Of a stretch of 64,000 nucleotides of DNA, positions 16,756 through 24,592 are shown in pieces. The DNA is taken from the NCBI GenBank assembly GCA_023404715.1, contig JAEYAR010000101.1, forward strand, positions 1 to 64,000, in the 5' to 3' direction. Source of the stretch: Bacillota bacterium. Lineage in GTDB: Bacteria > Bacillota > Clostridia > Christensenellales > Aristaeellaceae. How positions within the stretch are numbered: the first letter of the stretch is position 1; each line of letters opens with the position of its first letter. Position numbers and translations under genes: made by a program. The notes below the pieces were generated by a model. That model saw only the letters and a list, made by a program, of their open reading frames with translations. It did not search any database and had not been told where the DNA came from.

Positions 16756-18333
16756 TTACGGGCGGGCCAGGTAGCGGTCCAGCGCGGCTTGGCGCAGCTC
16801 GGTCGCGCGGTCGATGCCCATACCCTTCAGCGTAGCGACCATCGCATCGTAGCCCTCGTCCAGGTCCACTTCGCCCATGATGATCTTCGTCGCCTGCTCC
16901 CAATAGTAGGTTTGTACGTCGTTCATGATGGTAGCAAATTCACTGGCTTCCTCCATGGTCGGCGTCACCGGCGGCATGAGAATCTCGTTTTCACAGGCCA
17001 GCCAATTCTTGCGGCCTTCGATCTGCTCGGGCAGACGATCGCGCTGTTCGAGCACGTCCTTCTGCTTGTAGACCGGGGAAGTGGACTGCCAAATGGTGTA
17101 CTTGGCCATCGCCTGCTCACGGCTAAGACCATCAGGATTCTCGGCGACCAGCGGCAGGAAATAAGGCTTGCCGTCCGCGTCGTAGTCATAGGTCAATCCC
17201 TGTACGCCCCAGTTCGAGAGCATATGACCTTCTTCGCTGAAGAAGTAGTCATAAAACTTCACGATCATTTCCGGGTTCTCGCAGGTACTGGTGATCGCGA
17301 TACCACCGGTGTAAGCTGCACCCTCCTGCCCGATGACCGGGGTTTCGCCTTCGGTCAACGTCGGGAACGGTTCCGGGAGAAGTTGGAAATCAGGGTTCGC
17401 GTCGCGGCACATGGCCGTATAGCGGGTAATGCTGTTCCCCATGGAGCCGATAAAGCAGAACACGCGGTCGCTGGTGACCTTCTCGTCGCGCAGCTTAGCG
17501 GTGTTGGCCGCAAACTCGACGTCCAGCAGGCCCAGGTCAAACCAGCGGCGCATCACGGACAGGTACTCTTTGTACTCGGGTTGCAGTACGCCGAACTTTA
17601 CGGTGCCGTTATCGTTGTAAAACTCTTGTGCAATGCCGTAAGCGCCTAAAACCACAGGGCATGCGGTGATCTCTTCCATCTTGGCGAACAGGAAGGGGAT
17701 TACACCCTCTAGCGCTTCGCTTTGCGTCACCTTGATGAGCATCTCTTCCCAGCCGGCAACGGTCGTGGGGAAGTCTTCCGGCGTCATGCCGATCTCATCC
17801 AGAAAGTCGGCCCGAACGACCGGTCCTTGGCTGACGGCCAACTCACGGTCTGCGTAGAAGGCCGGCAACGTGTAGTAGGTGCCGTCATCCAGCATACACT
17901 GGCGTTTGAGATCCGGGTGCGCCTCCAAATATGCGGTCAGATTCGGCGCATGCTCGGCGATCAGGTCGTTCAGCGGAATGATGATACCGTCGTTGATGTA
18001 GTTCGCCGGGCCGCCGGGAACGCCCAGCCATCCGTATTGGATCGCATCCGGCAAGTCGCCGGAGGCGCACATCAGATTGAAGGCATCCTTTTCGCCGCCG
18101 ACCGGCGGGTGCAAGAAATCGACGGATACGTTCGTCAGATCCTTCATCGTCTGGTACACGAGGTTTTCAGACCAGTCGGCGACCGCACCGGCCGCCTTGT
18201 CCATCGGACACCACAACGTAAAGGATTGGGGCGTGTCATAGACGACGGGGCCCTCGGCCGAAACCGCGGTCGCCCCCAACAGCATGAACGCCGCGAGGAT
18301 CAGGGAGACGAAGCTGCGAAAACTTCTCTTCAT
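16756..18333 (-). CDS. Extracellular solute-binding protein, LplA family (importer A)
   Basis: This 525-residue protein starts at MKRSFRSFVSL (GGAGG 9 bases upstream; the longer frame lacks a ribosome site). The signal peptide ends ATAVSA-EG near residue 27 and has no lipobox cysteine, so it is predicted to be released or held by its partners, which is unusual for a Gram-positive importer. The body has the large two-lobe LplA-type features: LPDAIQYGW-like text (GDLPDAIQYGWLG), PLNDLIAEHAP, and a C-terminal region with MEEASEFATIMNDVQTYYWE, typical of this subgroup. It delivers an oligosaccharide to the permeases at 15640 and 14738. It is the first gene after the YesM/YesN pair and has two upstream TATAAT boxes with a direct-repeat site. 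Confidence 0.9.
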   Translation of the reverse strand: MKRSFRSFVSLILAAFMLLGATAVSAEGPVVYDTPQSFTLWCPMDKAAGAVADWSENLVYQTMKDLTNVSVDFLHPPVGGEKDAFNLMCASGDLPDAIQYGWLGVPGGPANYINDGIIIPLNDLIAEHAPNLTAYLEAHPDLKRQCMLDDGTYYTLPAFYADRELAVSQGPVVRADFLDEIGMTPEDFPTTVAGWEEMLIKVTQSEALEGVIPFLFAKMEEITACPVVLGAYGIAQEFYNDNGTVKFGVLQPEYKEYLSVMRRWFDLGLLDVEFAANTAKLRDEKVTSDRVFCFIGSMGNSITRYTAMCRDANPDFQLLPEPFPTLTEGETPVIGQEGAAYTGGIAITSTCENPEMIVKFYDYFFSEEGHMLSNWGVQGLTYDYDADGKPYFLPLVAENPDGLSREQAMAKYTIWQSTSPVYKQKDVLEQRDRLPEQIEGRKNWLACENEILMPPVTPTMEEASEFATIMNDVQTYYWEQATKIIMGEVDLDEGYDAMVATLKGMGIDRATELRQAALDRYLARP

Positions 18334-18378
18334 GGTTCGTTCCTCCTTCGATTTGCCTATCAGGCTTTTGCTGCATTT

Positions 18379-18440
18379 ATTATAACAGGGCAGATTATAC
18401 GATTCCATGTCGATTCATCGGTTCCGTTTGTCAAATCATC
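18379..18440 (-). promoter_or_regulatory. Regulated promoter of importer A with paired direct repeats
   Basis: Two TATAAT boxes lie on the minus strand at 18394-18399 and 18379-18384. Neither has a good -35. Just upstream of the first are two related sequences 21 bases apart, GATGATTTGACAAACGGAA and GATGAATCGACATGGAAT (18420-18440 and 18401-18419). Two half-sites spaced by two helical turns and abutting the -10 are what an AraC-type activator such as the adjacent YesN would use. Confidence 0.5.
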
Positions 18441-18448
18441 GGACGATT

Positions 18449-19882
18449 TCACCGTTTATTTGTGCAGGTCATTTTGGATGGCGCCTGGCCGAAATACTGC
18501 TTAAAGCGCTTGCTAAACGTAAAATAATCGCCGTACCCCAGCTCCAACGCCAGCGCCTGCAAATTGCACTGCCCCTCGGAAAGCGCGCGGCGCGCATGCT
18601 CCATGCGCAGCTTGGTGACGTAATCCGTATAGGGCATGCCTGCAGCCTTGCGGAAAACCTCGCTGCAGTAGGCGGTATTCAGGTGGAAGCGGGCCGCTAG
18701 ATCGCTCAAACGCATTCTCTCTTTATAGTGCTGGCGCACATAATCCACCATCTCGAAAAAATTTGGGTGCGCCGCATTCCCGTTCTCGTCGCCCAAGTGC
18801 CTTTGCATGAGCGATTGAAGGTAAGCGGCCAGCTCTTCGATGCCGCCCAGGAAGGCATACATCGCCTCCGGGTCCATGACCCATTCGAGCTCGCCGCGCA
18901 GGCCCTCTTCGCCGCTCTTATCGAAAGCATCCATCAGGCGGTTCCAAAACCGGCAGACGCTATGCATCTGCGCGCCCTCTTGCGGCAGCAACCGCACGTA
19001 AGCGTTCAGCTGGGTTTGAAAGAGGGTCCCATCCCGCCTTTTAATCGCTTCGCTCAGCGCGGCGACGCACGCCTCGACCGCCTCGCTCTCCTGCGCGTGA
19101 TACGTCACGCAGCGCACGTGTGGGTTCACAAAATCGGTGTATGCGCAGCTCTGCGCCTCAAACACGCGCCGCGAGAGGTGGTGCGCATGGCAGCTCGCGC
19201 GGCTCAGGCCGACGTACAGCCGCTCATGGGTAAGCAGCCCTTCCAGCGCAGATTTGAGCGCTACGCCTACGCCTTCATCCCCATTGGCCACCACCATCGC
19301 CTTGGATACGCCAAGCCAGATGAGGCGCGCGTTCAGGCCGCGCAGAGCGTTTGCCAGATCCTCGGCCGCCGCCTCGTCCACGTAACGCAAGATGGCGACG
19401 CGCCACCACTCGCCCGTGAGCGTCCGCCCCGCCCTTGCAAGCAGCTCCTCTGCGCTCATGCCGCCCTGTATCTCCTCTAGCAGCGCCGCGCTCTTGCGCG
19501 TATCTCGTCTGCCTAGCTCTGCTTTTACCTTGATGAGCAACGCCTGGGCGTCACTCCGCTCCACGGGTTTGAGGCAGTAGTCGAATACGCCGAGGCGCAA
19601 CGCCTGTTGTGCGTACTCGAAGCTGCCGTACCCGCTCACAACGACGAAAAGCGGCGGCTGTGGCAGGCTCTGCGCGCGCGCCGCCATCTCCAGCCCGCTC
19701 ATCACCGGCATACGGATGTCGATAAACACCAGGTCCGGCATCTCGTTGCAGATGGCATTCCACCCAGCGACCGGGTCGGTAAAGCGGCCGGTCAGCGCAA
19801 ACCCATTCTCTTCCCATTGAAAGACACGTGTCAGGCTCTCCAGCGCCCAAGGTTCGTCGTCCAGCAGCATCACAGTATACAT
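18449..19882 (-). CDS. Response regulator, YesN type (receiver plus AraC domain), importer A
   Basis: This 477-residue regulator has an intact receiver (MLLDDE, phosphoacceptor D55 in FIDIRMP, and Lys in YCLKP). A long middle region follows, then a C-terminal AraC helix-turn-helix pair (about residues 375-472) with LSDLAARFHLNTAYCSEVFRKAAG and ALELGYGDYFTFSKRFKQYFG. It is expected to be phosphorylated by the YesM kinase encoded 42 bases upstream and to activate the binding-protein promoter just downstream, where paired direct repeats are visible. The start has AGGAGG 6 bases upstream. The ligand sensed by the pair is probably the imported sugar or a complex of it with the binding protein. Confidence 0.92.
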   Translation of the reverse strand: MYTVMLLDDEPWALESLTRVFQWEENGFALTGRFTDPVAGWNAICNEMPDLVFIDIRMPVMSGLEMAARAQSLPQPPLFVVVSGYGSFEYAQQALRLGVFDYCLKPVERSDAQALLIKVKAELGRRDTRKSAALLEEIQGGMSAEELLARAGRTLTGEWWRVAILRYVDEAAAEDLANALRGLNARLIWLGVSKAMVVANGDEGVGVALKSALEGLLTHERLYVGLSRASCHAHHLSRRVFEAQSCAYTDFVNPHVRCVTYHAQESEAVEACVAALSEAIKRRDGTLFQTQLNAYVRLLPQEGAQMHSVCRFWNRLMDAFDKSGEEGLRGELEWVMDPEAMYAFLGGIEELAAYLQSLMQRHLGDENGNAAHPNFFEMVDYVRQHYKERMRLSDLAARFHLNTAYCSEVFRKAAGMPYTDYVTKLRMEHARRALSEGQCNLQALALELGYGDYFTFSKRFKQYFGQAPSKMTCTNKR

Positions 19883-19924
19883 CGTCTTCCTCCTTTCAAC
19901 GAAGCGCCGCCTTACACGGCCGAT

Positions 19925-21667
19925 TTACGCTTTTGCCTGCGCCTGCCGCCTTGCCCGTAGGCGCAAGGTCACCGTCGTCCCCCGATCGGGCTGCGATTCG
20001 ACCCTCACGCCGCAGTCCGCGCCGTACAGCAGCCGTATCCTGCGGTGAATGTTCGTCAGCCCGATATGGCTCGACCGGTCCGCCGTGTCTTCCTGCGTGA
20101 TAATCAGCCCTGTTCGCAGCAGGTTTAGCGTCTCCTCGTCCATGCCGCTGCCGTCGTCGCTGACGGTCATGAAAAGGTCGTCCCCATCGCGCCACGCGCG
20201 AATACAAAGCGCCCCCTGCCTGTTTACCGTCTCGAGCCCATGCGACACGGCGTTTTCGACGACAGGCTGCAGGATCATCTTCGGGATCTCTAGCCCCAGC
20301 GTGTCCGGCTCCACCTCGTACTTGGCGGCGATGCGCCCGCCGTGGCGGATGCGCACGATGTTCATGTAGCGTACGATGCTCGTGATCTCCTCTTCCACCC
20401 GTACGTAAGCGCTGGAGCGCGTAGCGTAGCGAAAGATGTAGGCCATAGAGGCGATGATCTCCTCCAGGTCGTCCATGCCGCCCGCAAGCGCCATGCCGTG
20501 CATGCAGTCCAACGTGTTGTACAAAAAGTGAGGGTTGATCTGATTTGTGAGCGCAGCGATTTCCGATTGCTTTTGCGAGAGCTCCGTCTCGTATAGCCGT
20601 TCCTTGTCCTTCAGGTTTTCCCGGACCATCTGCCGCTGCTGCTTGAGCATCGCGTTGAGGCCCTGAGCAATCTGATCCAGCTCGTTCTTGGTCTTTAGCT
20701 CGAGCGTCTCCTCAGAGGAATCCCGCGCCTGGCGCCGCATAAAATCCAAGATTTGACCGATCGGTTCGTTGACCTGCTTGCGCAGCACGAAGAAAAAGAC
20801 GCTAAGTAGCAAAAATACGCTGACGCCCATCAGATACGCGAAGCGCATCACCATCGCCATGCGCCGCATAAGCGCATCCTCCTGCACAAATGCGATCAGC
20901 TGCCAACGCATGAGGGAAAAGCCGCGCGTCTGTAAAAACAGGGTATCCGCCGGCGCCTCACCCGCGCGCAGATCGGCCATCGCCTGGGCGCGCGCCTGTC
21001 CCGTCAGCGTCACGCTCTCGATCAGGGGAATTCCGCCTCCGTCGAGCAGCAGCAGGTTCGCGCCGTAGTCTCCGTCCGTTACCGCCTCCAGCTTTTGACG
21101 CAGGCTGTCGATGTTGTAGACGATGATCGTGTATAAAAACGTGCCGTCCTCCCGCTCGTCGGAACGGTTGATGCAGTACATGCGCGCCGTCGGCCCCGTG
21201 CCCAATTGCATATGAACAGGGTTTTTGACGACCAGTCCGTTTTTCATCGCACGTTTGGCGCTCTCTATCACCTGAAAATCCATTTCGCCATATGCGAACA
21301 GCTCGACATCGGCAAAATCCGTTACGATGATCGAATCGATGTTGCTTGCGGCCAGCTGCGTCATATATACCGCGGATCGGAGCACCTGCATCATCTGTGC
21401 GCTATCGTCCGTAGCGCGCACATATGCCCGCATGGCATCGCTGCGCGAGAACGTGGCCGATATCAAATTGAGCTGATACCACATCGCGTTGATATCCTCA
21501 AACAGTTCGTCCGCGCGCGCATTGGTCATCACGCGCGCGCTTTCCTTGATCGATTCGTGGTAGTACAAGACAAAAATCCGTTCCACCGCCAGCAGCGTGA
21601 TAAACACGAGCAACATCACGATCAGGAGCAATCTTTGTATACCGCCGCGTCCTGGCAGCCGCCGCAT
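19925..21667 (-). CDS. Sensor histidine kinase, YesM type, importer A
   Basis: This 580-residue membrane kinase has an N-terminal helix (about 12-32), an extracellular sensor of roughly 230 residues and a second helix near 275-300 (YLMGVSVFLLLSVFFFVL). A HAMP linker (EPIGQILDFMRRQARD) follows, then a His_kinase/HATPase module. The phosphorylated His is in NQINPHFLYNTLD (about residue 380), the N box is VVENAVSHGLE, and the G box is DDGSGMDEE. This architecture is the YesM/LytS-like group. GGAGG precedes the ATG. It forms a two-gene unit with the YesN regulator downstream and probably senses an extracellular carbohydrate. Confidence 0.92.
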   Translation of the reverse strand: MRRLPGRGGIQRLLLIVMLLVFITLLAVERIFVLYYHESIKESARVMTNARADELFEDINAMWYQLNLISATFSRSDAMRAYVRATDDSAQMMQVLRSAVYMTQLAASNIDSIIVTDFADVELFAYGEMDFQVIESAKRAMKNGLVVKNPVHMQLGTGPTARMYCINRSDEREDGTFLYTIIVYNIDSLRQKLEAVTDGDYGANLLLLDGGGIPLIESVTLTGQARAQAMADLRAGEAPADTLFLQTRGFSLMRWQLIAFVQEDALMRRMAMVMRFAYLMGVSVFLLLSVFFFVLRKQVNEPIGQILDFMRRQARDSSEETLELKTKNELDQIAQGLNAMLKQQRQMVRENLKDKERLYETELSQKQSEIAALTNQINPHFLYNTLDCMHGMALAGGMDDLEEIIASMAYIFRYATRSSAYVRVEEEITSIVRYMNIVRIRHGGRIAAKYEVEPDTLGLEIPKMILQPVVENAVSHGLETVNRQGALCIRAWRDGDDLFMTVSDDGSGMDEETLNLLRTGLIITQEDTADRSSHIGLTNIHRRIRLLYGADCGVRVESQPDRGTTVTLRLRARRQAQAKA

Positions 21668-21795
21668 ACCGTACGCCTCCTTCCGTCCTCTTCAAATTGT
21701 ACAGAAAAAAACGAAAATGCACAAGAAAAAGAGGTGAATCCCTGCATTTCCCTGTGCATTTTTTGGCCATTATGGGTAAGCCGACAAATATCGCC

Positions 21796-22737
21796 TTATG
21801 GGTTGACCACGTTCTGCGGCTTTCCATCGACGAATGCGCGCAGGTTTGCGACCGCGATATCCATCAGACGCTGGCGTGATTCCCGGGGCGCCCAGGCGAT
21901 GTGCGGCGTGATGAGGCAATTGTCAAGGCCCATAAGCGGGTTGTCCGGACGGATCGGTTCGACGGATACGACGTCGAGCGCCGCCGCATACACCTTGCCC
22001 GAGAGGAGCGCCTCGCGCAAATCCGCCTCCCGGATCAGCGGGCCGCGCGACGTGTTGATCAGGATGACGCCGTCCTTCATCTTCGCAATCGTTTCCCGGT
22101 TGATCAGCCCCTGCGTCTCGGGAAAGAGGGGGCAGTGCAGCGAGATCACGTCGCTTTGCGAAAGCAGCGTATCCAAATCCACGCATTCAGGCGCCGTCAC
22201 GTGCGCATCGTAAGCCAGCACGCGCATGCCAAAGCCGCGCGCGATCTGCGCGGTCGCCCGGCCGATGCGGCCGTAGCCAATCAGGCCGAGGGTCTTGCCC
22301 GCAAGCTCCATCAAAGGATAATCCCAAAAACAAAAATCGCGGCAAGCGCTCCAGCGCCCCTCCTCGACCGCCTGCGCATGATGCGCAACGCGGTGGCAGA
22401 TCTCCAGCAACAGCGCAAACACGTACTGGGCTACGGCGCTGGTGCCGTAAGTCGGGATGTTGCAAACCGGAATCCCCTGTTCTTTCGCCGCCTGTACGTC
22501 CACAACGTTGTATCCCGTCGCCAACACGCCGATCATGCGCAAGTCCTTCGCCGCCAAGATCGTCTCCCGCGTCAGGGGCGTCTTGTTCGTATATACCGCC
22601 TGCGCGCCTTCGATTCGCTCGGCGATCTTGTCCGCGGGGGTGTAGTCGTAAACCGCGAGCTCGCCCAGCGCCTCAAACCCCTCCCAACTGAGGTCGCCGG
22701 GGTTTTCCGTGTACCCGTCTAAAATGACGATCTTCAT
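21796..22737 (-). CDS. D-2-hydroxyacid dehydrogenase, probable hydroxypyruvate/glyoxylate reductase
   Basis: This 313-residue NAD(P)H-dependent dehydrogenase has the Rossmann motif LIGYGRIGRA (GxGxxG 154-159) and the catalytic triad R231 (INTSRGPL), E260 and H279 (TPHIAWAP). The N-terminal motif VLATGYNVVDVQAAKEQGI and the VYTNKTPLT segment resemble glycerate dehydrogenase (HprA) more than phosphoglycerate dehydrogenase, and there is no ACT domain. The likely reaction is hydroxypyruvate to D-glycerate, or glyoxylate to glycolate. It diverges from an IclR regulator gene. The carboligase-like and TIM-barrel isomerase genes lie beyond that, which fits a glyoxylate-to-glycerate route. Other D-2-keto acids remain possible. 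Confidence 0.85.
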   Translation of the reverse strand: MKIVILDGYTENPGDLSWEGFEALGELAVYDYTPADKIAERIEGAQAVYTNKTPLTRETILAAKDLRMIGVLATGYNVVDVQAAKEQGIPVCNIPTYGTSAVAQYVFALLLEICHRVAHHAQAVEEGRWSACRDFCFWDYPLMELAGKTLGLIGYGRIGRATAQIARGFGMRVLAYDAHVTAPECVDLDTLLSQSDVISLHCPLFPETQGLINRETIAKMKDGVILINTSRGPLIREADLREALLSGKVYAAALDVVSVEPIRPDNPLMGLDNCLITPHIAWAPRESRQRLMDIAVANLRAFVDGKPQNVVNP

Positions 22738-22763
22738 TTCCTCGTCTCCTTTTCGATTTCATC

Positions 22764-22792
22764 TTGTCTTTTTCGCGTGAAGATGGTACGAT
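22764..22792 (+). promoter_or_regulatory. Candidate promoter of the IclR regulator gene
   Basis: TTGTCT (22764-22769) and TACGAT (22787-22792) are 17 bases apart, about 32 bases before the ATG. Just upstream, GATTTCAT (22755-22762) equals one arm of the palindrome at 26293-26315, suggesting a shared regulator. Confidence 0.4.
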
Positions 22793-22824
22793 GATAGCCA
22801 TGAGCAGATGAGTAGGAGGCCCCT

Positions 22825-23598
22825 ATGGAGAAACAAACCCGCCTGAACCAATCCGTCGAAAAGACGCTGCAGATCATCGAGGCTATGGCCAGCGCCCGAG
22901 AGCCCGTCCGTCTGGGCGACCTCGCGCGACAGGTCGGCATGCCCACCAGCACGACGTTGCGCATGGTAGGCACCCTCGTAGAGCACCGATACGCCTATCA
23001 GGACCAAACGACGCTGCGCTATGCATTGACGCTCAAGTTTGCACAGATCGGTTCGATGGTAAGCGCGCGTTTCAGCATCCGCGACGTCGCACGGCCTTAT
23101 CTCAGCGCGCTTTCCGACCGCTGCGACGAATCCTCCTGCCTGGCGATCGAGGAGGACATGGAGGTTATCTACCTCGACGTCGTAGACGGGCCGGACGGCA
23201 TGCTCAAAATCACGCAGCGCATCGGCAAGCGCGCGCCCATGCACTCCACAGGCGTCGGCAAGCTGCTGCTTACGCAGTATACGCCCGAGGCGCTGCAGCG
23301 GCTGATTCAGATCAAAGGGCTCGTTCATCTGACGCCAAACACCAAATCATCGCCCGACGCGCTCATGGCGGAACTGGACGCCATACGCGCCCAGGGCTAC
23401 GCGCTAGACGACGAGGAGTGCGAGCTGGGCGCCCGTTGTGTCGCCGCGCCGGTGCGCAATTATGACGGGCGGATCGTCGCGGCGATCAGCGTATCGGGCC
23501 CCGTATCGCGCATGACGCGCGAACGCGCTCTGGCGCTCGCGCCCGTCGTCACCGACGCCGCGCAAAAGATCAGCGCCTCGCTCGCCTTTACGGATTGA
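22825..23598 (+). CDS. IclR-family transcriptional regulator
   Basis: This 257-residue protein has an N-terminal winged helix-turn-helix (RLGDLARQVGMPTSTTLRMVGTLVEH, about residues 27-55). A GAF-like IclR effector domain follows with MHSTGVGKLLL, CELGARCVAAPVRN and GRIVAAISVSGP. Such regulators are usually repressors that respond to small acids; AllR of E. coli, which controls glyoxylate use, is one. AGGAGG lies before the ATG. It diverges from the hydroxyacid dehydrogenase and ends at a hairpin shared with the TIM-barrel gene. It is the natural candidate for the palindromic operator before the carboligase gene, and a matching half-site lies in its own upstream region. Confidence 0.92.
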   Translation: MEKQTRLNQSVEKTLQIIEAMASAREPVRLGDLARQVGMPTSTTLRMVGTLVEHRYAYQDQTTLRYALTLKFAQIGSMVSARFSIRDVARPYLSALSDRCDESSCLAIEEDMEVIYLDVVDGPDGMLKITQRIGKRAPMHSTGVGKLLLTQYTPEALQRLIQIKGLVHLTPNTKSSPDALMAELDAIRAQGYALDDEECELGARCVAAPVRNYDGRIVAAISVSGPVSRMTRERALALAPVVTDAAQKISASLAFTD

Positions 23599-23623
23599 AC
23601 GCCGAAATTTGTATACGAATGTT

Positions 23624-23650
23624 GCCCGCGCCGGAAACTCCGGCGCGGGC
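23624..23650. terminator. Perfect 12-bp GC hairpin between convergent genes
   Basis: GCCCGCGCCGGA and TCCGGCGCGGGC pair perfectly around AAC. It separates the IclR gene from the TIM-barrel isomerase gene and can serve both strands, although no long T tract follows. Confidence 0.6.
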
Positions 23651-23667
23651 GATTCGCTTTGCGCCTC

Positions 23668-24576
23668 TTATAACACCGCCCAGGCCTCGTTCAGGAAGCG
23701 CTTGGCGTTGGATAGCACCATCTCGCTGTCCTCATCCTCCCAGGGCTTGACCTCAAAGGCCACGACGGGCCGCTTACCTGCCCCGAGATAGCCCACGTCG
23801 AAGAGCTTTCGCAAGAAACGTACGAGCAGCTGTACGTCCACCTCGCTGTGCGGGAAGCCAAAGCGCGGGTGCTGGTCGCCATAAGCCGGCGCGCCGGGCA
23901 TGAGCACGGCGTTGGCGATATGCACGTGACGGATGAAGCGGGCGATCGGATCGATGCTCTCGTCCATCGTCTCGTGCAGCTGCGTCATGTGGCTTAAATC
24001 GACCATCAGCCCAAAGCGGCTGAATTCAGGCGAGATCTCCTTGCAAAGCCTGGCGGCCAGCGTCGCCGGGCCGATCAGCGAGCATTTCTCCACGTCGTAG
24101 TCGAACACTTCCAGGTTGACGTTCAGGTCCCCCTTCGTCTCGGCGTAAGCGCAGATTTCGCGGACGCTTTTCACGAGGGCCTGATAGGCCTCCTCCTTGC
24201 GCGCCTCCTCGTACTTGCCGGCGAGGAAGGCGATGCCCTGCGCGCCCATTTCATAGGCCTCGTCCACGCAGGCCTTCATGCGCAGAAGCGCTCGCTGGCG
24301 AAGCGCCTCATCCAAGCTGTTGATGTTCTCGCCGTTTCGCATCAGCTGCGGCTGCGCGCCATAGCCCAGCGCCACGCCGCTCTGGCGTACAAGGGCGGCC
24401 ACCCGTCCCCGCTCGTCAGCGTCGTTGATACGCGTAAGCTCGATCGCATCAAAATAATCGTCCGCCAGCACGCGGCGTACGCTCGTACAGATATCCCCTT
24501 CGCCCGTCATCGCAGACGGATAGGCCATGAAGTGCACGAGACCGACCTTCATGTATTTCTTCATCGATTCCTGCAT
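23668..24576 (-). CDS. Sugar isomerase/epimerase-like TIM-barrel protein (possible hydroxypyruvate isomerase role)
   Basis: This 302-residue protein is of the xylose-isomerase-like TIM-barrel (AP endonuclease 2) family. Barrel metal-ligand positions are suggested by NLEVFDYD, GLMVDLSHMTQLHET, HVHIANAV and VAFEVKPW. The family includes hydroxypyruvate isomerase (Hyi), inosose dehydratase (IolE) and many epimerases. It lies 16 bases after the carboligase-like gene in the same direction. In E. coli Hyi is encoded next to glyoxylate carboligase, so conversion of tartronate semialdehyde and hydroxypyruvate is the context-based guess. The sequence is not close to E. coli Hyi as I recall it, so the role is inferred. 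The start could instead be the ATG at 24564. Confidence 0.7.
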   Translation of the reverse strand: MQESMKKYMKVGLVHFMAYPSAMTGEGDICTSVRRVLADDYFDAIELTRINDADERGRVAALVRQSGVALGYGAQPQLMRNGENINSLDEALRQRALLRMKACVDEAYEMGAQGIAFLAGKYEEARKEEAYQALVKSVREICAYAETKGDLNVNLEVFDYDVEKCSLIGPATLAARLCKEISPEFSRFGLMVDLSHMTQLHETMDESIDPIARFIRHVHIANAVLMPGAPAYGDQHPRFGFPHSEVDVQLLVRFLRKLFDVGYLGAGKRPVVAFEVKPWEDEDSEMVLSNAKRFLNEAWAVL

Positions 24577-24592
24577 AACGTTCCCCTTTCGG

